Positions 58,101 to 64,000 of a stretch of DNA of 64,000 nt are shown piece after piece (position 1 is the first letter of the stretch; the number at the start of each line of letters is the position of its first letter). Where the stretch lies: contig OX421499.1 of assembly GCA_949126835.1 (NCBI GenBank), positions 8,201,026 to 8,265,025 on the forward strand, in the 5' to 3' direction. The position numbers and the translations under genes are program-made. The notes under the pieces are model-generated. The model worked only from the letters and a program-made list of their open reading frames with translations. It did no database searches and was not told the DNA's origin. The stretch is from Anisus vortex (lineage: Eukaryota; Mollusca; Gastropoda; Planorbidae).

Positions 58101-58357
58101 TGTTTAGGGGGGGGGGGGGAGGGGGGTTATCGGGCAAAATCTAGATATTAGACTGCACAAATAAAAATCTGCTTCGACTGTTAGAATTTAAAGCCCATGT
58201 TATTCATAGTAGAAAAAAGAAAAAGACAAATACAATTTATTGGTCTGGTAAAGACGTATTTTTAAAATTTATGCACTGTTGTTTTACATACACATGATGT
58301 TAAGGTACAAGCGCCTGCTCTTTATATTACCGATCGAATGATCGGTCACCTGGTACT
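55141..58357 (+). mobile_element. Element E copy 2, Helitron-like, with nested LINE 3' ends
   Basis: Collinear with copy 1 and closely similar. The 5' end TCCTATACTATAATACGAG is present twice (55,141 and 55,183). It contains the same nested tRNA-like segment (56,612-56,880), LINE fragment a (56,966-57,303, minus) and LINE fragment b (57,388-57,986, minus; residues such as LHWLPVKARIEYKVALL). It ends with the ACCGATC/GATCGGT hairpin at 58,329-58,346 and CACCTGGTACT. Small deletions in LINE b differ between copies 1 and 2. Confidence 0.72.
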
Positions 58358-60513
58358 ATATATATATGTATGTATGTATGTCTGGAAATTTTCTTCAAAA
58401 GCGCTCTAACGATTATCTTCATGTTTTAATGCACGACTTGTTTCACCTAAAAAAAAATCTACAGCTTTTCGGCCTCACAATTAAAAATCGGAAACGAACG
58501 TTAGACAAAAATACCCATAAGATTTATCGTAGATAATTGATTTTGGCCGTGAAAACATGCCATTGCACAATCCACGTTATTGCGGCTTTCACGAGCGGTG
58601 TTTTGTTACGTCGCAGATATGACGTTTCGGAAATACCCGTACAGCAACAGATAGAGGTTTAATTTATTGTTTAGACTACTGTTGCGCACCGGCACCGACA
58701 AAAGATATAATTTAAAGCAAGACCAAGTGTAATTTATGTAATGCAGGGGTGTGCAAACTACAGCCAGTGGGTGACAAATAATAGTATGCGGCCCTCGAGG
58801 CTTATTTAGATTATAATGTTTTCAATGTATTTTAGATTAAACTTCGATATATTTTAGACTAAAACAAATAAAATATTTACGTTTTAATTAATAGTTAGAT
58901 AATAGTTTGCCGTTTAAATAATAACAAGATTAGATGAAGTTTCACCAAACTAAAGGTCTATTTTTAACTTTCTTTCATCTAGTATTGTTTGGAAAAAAAA
59001 ACACGTCGAAATCTTTTTTTTTTTTTGGTACAAAAACTGTATAACTGTATATAGTCTAGTATACACTGTAGAAGTATACACTACACCGTATATACTTTAC
59101 ACTGTAGGATTATACACTACACCGTATATAGTGTACACTGTAGCAGTATAGACTACACCGTATATAGTGTACACTGAAGCAGTATACACTACACCGTATA
59201 TAGTGTACACTGTAGCAGAATACACTACACCATATATAGTGTGCACTGTAGCAGTATACACTTCACCGTTTATAGTATACAATGTAGCAGTATACTGTAC
59301 ACTATAAATAGTATACACTGTATTAGTATCCACTTTTTTTTTTATTCAATACAAATGTTTACGAATGTTTCATTAAAATATGTAGGCCTATGATTTGCTT
59401 ATATAGGCATACTAAAGTAAGATATATTAGAATATTTTAACATTGTCAATTCGAAATCTGGTAAACTAGAAAAGATGTATTCAATTTATTCGTAATTTCC
59501 TCATTACAATAGTCAGAAGTGTAATATACTGTTAGTTTTATTGAGGGGGTGGGGGTGCAAGGGGGTGGGGGAATTAAACAAATCATCTAACGTACCGGTA
59601 GCCTATATTATAATCTTTTCATTTGCAGTTCTTTCAATGAATAACATAATTTCAACTTTAATTATTTAGTATTTAACTAGTGTAATGCTCAAAATTTAAA
59701 CAATTTTGTTAAATGTTTATTATGCCATTGTTTTAATTAATCGACATTATATTTTGCCGCGATAGTTTATTTAAATAGTGGCACACATGGAGGATATTAA
59801 AAAAGGTTTACACCAAACTATATATTTTTACTTTTTCGTCAAACAATGTTTGGAATAATACATTGAAAACTTTGAAAATAATAAATAAATACTTTTTGTA
59901 TAAGATATTTTTTACAAGTTATTTACAAACTTTACTTGCCGGCCGTAACTCATTGTTAGCTTGAAATGGGTGAGGGAGGGAGTTTGAAAAATTGACATAA
60001 TTTTATAAGAGGGGTCACTAGAAAGTTTGACAGTTAGTTGTTAAAGTAGGGGAAAAGGTAGAAGAACTAAAAATTGTAACGTAATTCACGATATTTTAAA
60101 TGTAAACGTTTCATTTTCAGTCTTTTAAATACATAACATAATGACATAAATGAGACATATTTCTGATGGATTTAAAACTGACAACTCTAGACGACATGGT
60201 TTTTTTAGGTTTGAAATGAGATTAAGCTGTGTTATTTATTTTTATTTTTTTTTATTTTTTTTTTTTGGGGGGGGGGAGGGGAGGTTATCGGGCAAATTCT
60301 AGATATTAGACTGCACAAATAAGAATCTGCTTTGACTGTTCAAATTTAAAGCCCATGTTATTCATAGTAGAAAAAGGATAAAGACAAATATAACTTATAG
60401 GTCTGGTAAAGACGTATTTTTTAAATTTATGCACTGTTGTTTTACATACACATTATGTTAAGGTACAAGCGCTTGCTCTTTATTACCGATCGAATGATCG
60501 GTCACCTGGTACT
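58358..60513 (+). mobile_element. Element E copy 3, in tandem with copy 2, without the nested insertions
   Basis: Starts directly after copy 2 with a TATG repeat and the GTCTGGAAATTTTC block, and ends with the hairpin at 60,485-60,502 and CACCTGGTACT. It lacks LINE fragments a and b and the tRNA-like segment, with uninterrupted junctions near 60,048 and 60,135. It is more diverged from copies 1 and 2 than they are from each other. Confidence 0.72.
59040..59330. repeat. 36-bp dyad-symmetric minisatellite in element E copy 3
   Basis: Units of CACTGTAGCAGTATACACTA plus CACCGTATATAGTGTA recur about eight times at 36-bp spacing. Each unit is itself partly palindromic (GTGTACAC, TATATA). A 36-bp period is 12 codons, which makes a meaningless Tyr-Thr-Val repeat frame on the minus strand. 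Copies 1 and 2 have only about three to four units. Confidence 0.88.
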
Positions 60514-61371
60514 ATCAAATAATATGACACTTTTTACAAACACAATAACTGAATTATAACATTTTATTGTATATGGGCAAGTTATTGAGATAATACATAT
60601 AAGGTTTACATAATAGTGTCAATCATCAAATCTACTATCTTTAGAAAATAAACCAGGAAACTGTTTGATAAAAATAATGTAAAGGAGATCGTGTGGCCAG
60701 CACAAATCCATGTAACATTTACATTTGCACAACTAGACTTAAATGCACATTCCAGTGACGATGAAAAAAAAACAACAACTGACGTCAACCAGGAACTGAA
60801 CAAGGATTAAAACCTGAACCATTCGAAGTGGAGCTCCACTCCAGACCTACTATCAATTGACTACCGTAACACACAATACAATAATGTATTTTGTAAGTCG
60901 ATATATATAATGTCTTCTTTGAGTTCATTTCATCTTCGAACTCACAGTAACAAGGAAAATAATACAAGAGATAAACTGAGCACAGTGACACTGCACCTTT
61001 ACTGCTGTGTAGTAAGTAAGGCCAACGTATGAGAGTTTGCGCACGCATGCAAAAATAAAACTAATAAGCTGGCGCTAAGCGATGTCAGTATTTCCTGGAC
61101 ATCGTTTCTACTGTTCATGATATTTAGTCTCCTTGTTCTCTGTCTCTATCACCTTCGTTCGTAACCCCGAAACACTGTCCGTTACCCAAGAAAAAAGTTT
61201 TTTTTTTAAATTATTGTTCGTAGCCCGAATTGAACTTAACCCGAGTTACCATGAGAGAAAGAGTAATGGCAAACATTATCTAACAAAATTTGTGGCTATT
61301 CGCCCAGATCCCTAATAGATATAATCGCCAAAAACTCAGATGAAGTAATATTGAGCCATATGTGAAGTAAA
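60514..61371. other. No gene recognised; degraded SINE scrap
   Basis: GATCGTGTGGCCAGCACAAA near 60,687 and a tRNA-like head remnant near 60,800 suggest an old minus-strand SINE. The rest is not identified. Confidence 0.4.
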
Positions 61372-61590
61372 GTATCCCGTCAGACCAAATTGGTCCATAG
61401 GGCCGGTGAAGCAGCGTTGACCAGTTTCTGTGGCCGCGGCACATTACCTCAACTAATGTCAGGTAACCATCAGAGCTGGGTAGACTCAGGGACACCCTCC
61501 AGACCCGGGAAAAAATATTGGCCTCCACCATGGTTTGAACCCAGAACCTTCAGTACGCCAGTTGAACGCGCTTCCGCTCGGCCACTACAG
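61372..61590 (-). repeat. tRNA-derived SINE, internally deleted
   Basis: CAAATTGGTCCATAGGGCC, GGTGAAGCAGCGTTGACCAG, CTGTGGCCGCGGCACATTAC, then AATGTCAGGTAACCATCAG, ACACCCTCCAGACCCGGG and a box B inverse region (GGTTTGAACCCAGAACC). The GATTGTGTGGCCAGCAC block is missing, so the copy carries an internal deletion. Confidence 0.82.
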
Positions 61591-61849
61591 CTGAACAAGG
61601 TCTATATACTATATGTGTGGTAAATGAAACCATTACGCATGTATGTTTGTGGCGATGTAGATGGAAGTTGTTGTATCACCAAGAAAAGGAGTATCTGATA
61701 CATATTTACATAGTGGGTGTTGACTACTCAGGAATATATTTAACACGAACCCGACGCTCTGTTATTATTTCTTGTTGGTTTATCTCTCTTATCACAAGAA
61801 CTCATTTTAAAATGGGAGGCTTGGCCTTATTTTTATTTATTTTTTAAAA

Positions 61850-62320
61850 TCTTGTTTTCTCTCTCCCTCTGTATCTTTGCGTTTTTTTTTACTTTATTCT
61901 CCTTTTTCTCTGCTTCTCTTTCTCTGTTATTCTCTCCTTTTCGTTTTTCTCCTCAATCTCTTTTCTCTCTTTTTCTTTTTCTCTGTCATTCTCTCTTTAT
62001 TTATTTTTTCTCCTCGATAACTTTTCTCTCTCTCTCTCTCATTCTCTATCGTTCTCTCTTTTTCCTTGTTTCCCTCCAGCTTTTTTTCTCGCAATATAAT
62101 TCTCTTCTTGTTCGCTTTAGAATTTCTCTCTTTTATCTCTGTTTCAACTGTTTCTTGCTATTTTTTTATTTCTCTCTCTCTCTCTCTCATTCTTTCTCTC
62201 TCTTACACTTATCTTATTTTCTTACTATTTTCTCTATCTCTATATTTTTATGTCTTCGCATCCTCTCTCTCTTGTTGTTTCTCTCTTTTCATTCCCACTT
62301 CTAACTCTCTCTAATTTTAT
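61850..62320 (+). repeat. CT-rich low-complexity tract
   Basis: About 470 bp of imperfect TCTC/TTTC repeat. The Phe-Leu-Ser open frame of 150 codons is a by-product. A short (TTTC)n/(TATC)n/(CA)n microsatellite follows at 62,490-62,555. Confidence 0.9.
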
Positions 62321-62718
62321 GTTTGTGCATATTATAAATTATATATACATAATGTATACATATTATACACATATCATTTATTTAATCTTTATTCAATTTT
62401 TTTTAAAAATATTATATGTCTGTCTCAGGCTCTTTACGTCTGACAATTTTTATTTTTTATTTTTACCCCCCTCCCTGTCCTTATTACCGTTCTTTCTTTC
62501 TTTCTTTCTATCTATCTATCTATCTATCTTTCTGTCACTCACACACACAGAAACACAAAAACTATTTCACTCTCGCGCTCGCCATTTCTCTTTATCTTTC
62601 TGGTTACTAAGAGACAATGAGTTCAAGTATCCCCAGAGCCCACACAAGCCTATGTGACGCCGCACGGAAAAAGTTTCAGCCACGCTCCCCATGCATACTG
62701 TAACTGCTTTGTTTAGTG

Positions 62719-63595
62719 TAGGGATGTTAAAACCGTTTGTTTGTTTTTTAAACCGGTTTGTTTTCGGTTCTATAAAACGGGTTTAAAACCGGATTTCGGT
62801 TTTCTCCCTCCTCCCCGCGCAATGTCACAAGTCACAGGTCGGAAAAGCCAAAGGTGCCTAGTTTTGTAGGTATAATTGACAAATATTTCAAAATTTATTA
62901 GTGCTTGCAGGGCATTCAAGGGGTTGATTTGTGTGAATACAATATGATTTTGTACACTTTACCATAAAAGTCCTTAAAACTATAAATTCTATTCAATAAA
63001 CTTAGCCAAATATAAATTTATCGTCGAAGTGAATATGAGTGAAATGACAAAAGGAATAGTTACCAACAACACACCGTTAACTTGTAAAATAATCTATTGA
63101 AAGGTTTCGTGTAGCACCAATCAAAAGAATATGTATTTAATATGACGTTAACAATAAAGCACAGACGCGGTGTCTAGCCAAATTTTTCAGGGTCACAGGG
63201 AAAGAATAGCTTGCGTCTCTCCATAGCGTACATCAAAGAGTTGCGCACAACTAAAAGATGATCCGACAAGAAAAAATTCATTTTAAATGTAACTGTAACT
63301 TAACATTTGGTTTGATGTCGTTTTTATTGTAAGCCATTGTTGGTATTTGGAAAAAAACGAAACACAATCTCTAAGACTAAATAGTGTTAACAAGGCGTTT
63401 CAAGAATTGTTTTGTGCTAATCCAACATTTTTTAAATATATTTCCAAAAGAACCAAAAAAAAAAACGAAAGGGTATTCTACTTGTAGTAATGATTATCTT
63501 CCAAGCAACAAATTGAAATCCGGTTTTGAAAATCAAAACCAGTTTTCGGTGTCAAAACCGGAATCCGGTATTCCGGATTTTTTTTAACATTCCTA
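62719..63595. mobile_element. Non-autonomous hAT element with AAACCGGTTT dyads
   Basis: The left end TAGGGATGTTAAAACCG and right end TTTTTTAACATTCCTA are inverted. Flanks GTTTAGTG (62,711-62,718) and GTATAGTG (63,596-63,603) match at 7 of 8. The terminal regions carry repeated AAAACCGG and CCGGTTT blocks in both directions. No transposase inside (877 bp). Confidence 0.85.
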
Positions 63596-63603
63596 GTATA
63601 GTG

Positions 63604-63819
63604 CTATATTTAGACTATATTTGACGCCCCTAGGAGTGTCACCCCCGGGCATATGCCCCCTCATCCCCCTCCCCCTTTGTGAGGGCACTGAGTATCCCTG
63701 CCGTTTTTTCACAAACCTACGAGAGACTTGCACCACAGAAAGTGCAGATAAAATATAATAACAGTCGCGAAATATTTCAAAACCTTCTGAGAAAGAAGAA
63801 GATAGGTTTCATTTTTTAA
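63604..63819. other. No gene recognised
   Basis: C-rich patch (63,630-63,680), otherwise AT-rich. Confidence 0.35.
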
Positions 63820-64000
63820 AATAGTGCTTAGTGCTAAACTTTTTTTAAAACTAAATTCTTAATTAACAGTCGGATGCAACGGCGTTTATTGGCTGTCGCC
63901 CAGCAACCACAAGCTCTTGCCTTGGCGAATGAAACTAACCGGAAGGCAGTGAAGTGCGTCACTTGTCAAGGCGGACATGCGTGTGCAAGAATGCACTACT
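63820..64000 (+). CDS. Possible exon of an unknown cysteine-containing protein, cut by window edge
   Basis: An open frame runs from 63,820 to the window end. From ATG 63,874 it reads MQRRLLAVAQQPQALALANE, then KCVTCQGGHACARMHY. An acceptor-like AACAG ends at 63,869. Base composition rises to coding-like GC just here, and the C-x-x-C...H-x-C spacing suggests a zinc-binding or cysteine cluster. I do not recognise the family. It could equally be part of a transposon protein. Confidence 0.35.

Noticed and set aside
59097..59333. 78-codon Tyr-Thr-Val repeat protein on the minus strand
   Set aside because: Arises because the 36-bp minisatellite period is a multiple of three.
61852..62657. 150- and 135-codon Phe/Leu/Ser-rich frames, membrane-like in appearance
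   Set aside because: Low-complexity CT tract; hydrophobicity is a by-product of composition.

Overview
This window is nuclear DNA from an animal, most likely a mollusc and probably a gastropod. Host exons carry spliceosomal introns. Noncoding DNA is AT-rich and crowded with decayed transposons, tRNA-derived SINEs, LINE 3' ends and satellites. The two best host proteins (a mitochondrial SAM carrier and a rhodopsin-type receptor) are of metazoan type. The mollusc call rests on recognising the repeat styles, not on a database search.

Host genes are few. At 3.3-5.9 kb are the last two exons of adenine phosphoribosyltransferase (APRT), followed about 0.5 kb downstream on the same strand by an uninterrupted 278-codon SLC25A26-type carrier. 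At 52.7-53.8 kb is a single-exon class A GPCR of 344 residues with a TATA-like box 75 bp upstream. A possible exon runs off the right edge. A broken THAP-domain fragment lies at 27.2-27.4 kb.

The rest is mobile DNA. Main elements: a hAT remnant with 8-bp target duplications (0.8-2.3 kb); a decayed Helitron protein with a candidate 3' hairpin (8.5-9.5 kb); three copies of a Helitron-like non-autonomous element ('element E': 13.5-16.6, 55.1-58.4 and 58.4-60.5 kb) with the same type of 3' hairpin; two LINE reverse-transcriptase fragments back to back (21.5-24.2 kb); two LINE 3' copies each split by a related hAT insertion (28.9-34.3 kb); many hAT MITEs and SINEs; and a 37-bp satellite of about 53 units (48.1-50.0 kb).

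The most notable item is a complete LTR retrotransposon at 38,540-46,531. Its two 675-bp LTRs look identical and are flanked by CTTG repeats. Its 1269-codon gag-protease-integrase frame is open. Integrase lies before reverse transcriptase, as in the Gmr1-like Ty3/Gypsy group. Most of RT and RNase H is deleted, with only the start of RT and the last codons of RNase H left. It therefore looks young yet unable to copy itself without help.

The host genes show no shared pathway. APRT and the SAM carrier both touch adenine/SAM metabolism loosely, but I do not infer functional linkage from their proximity.
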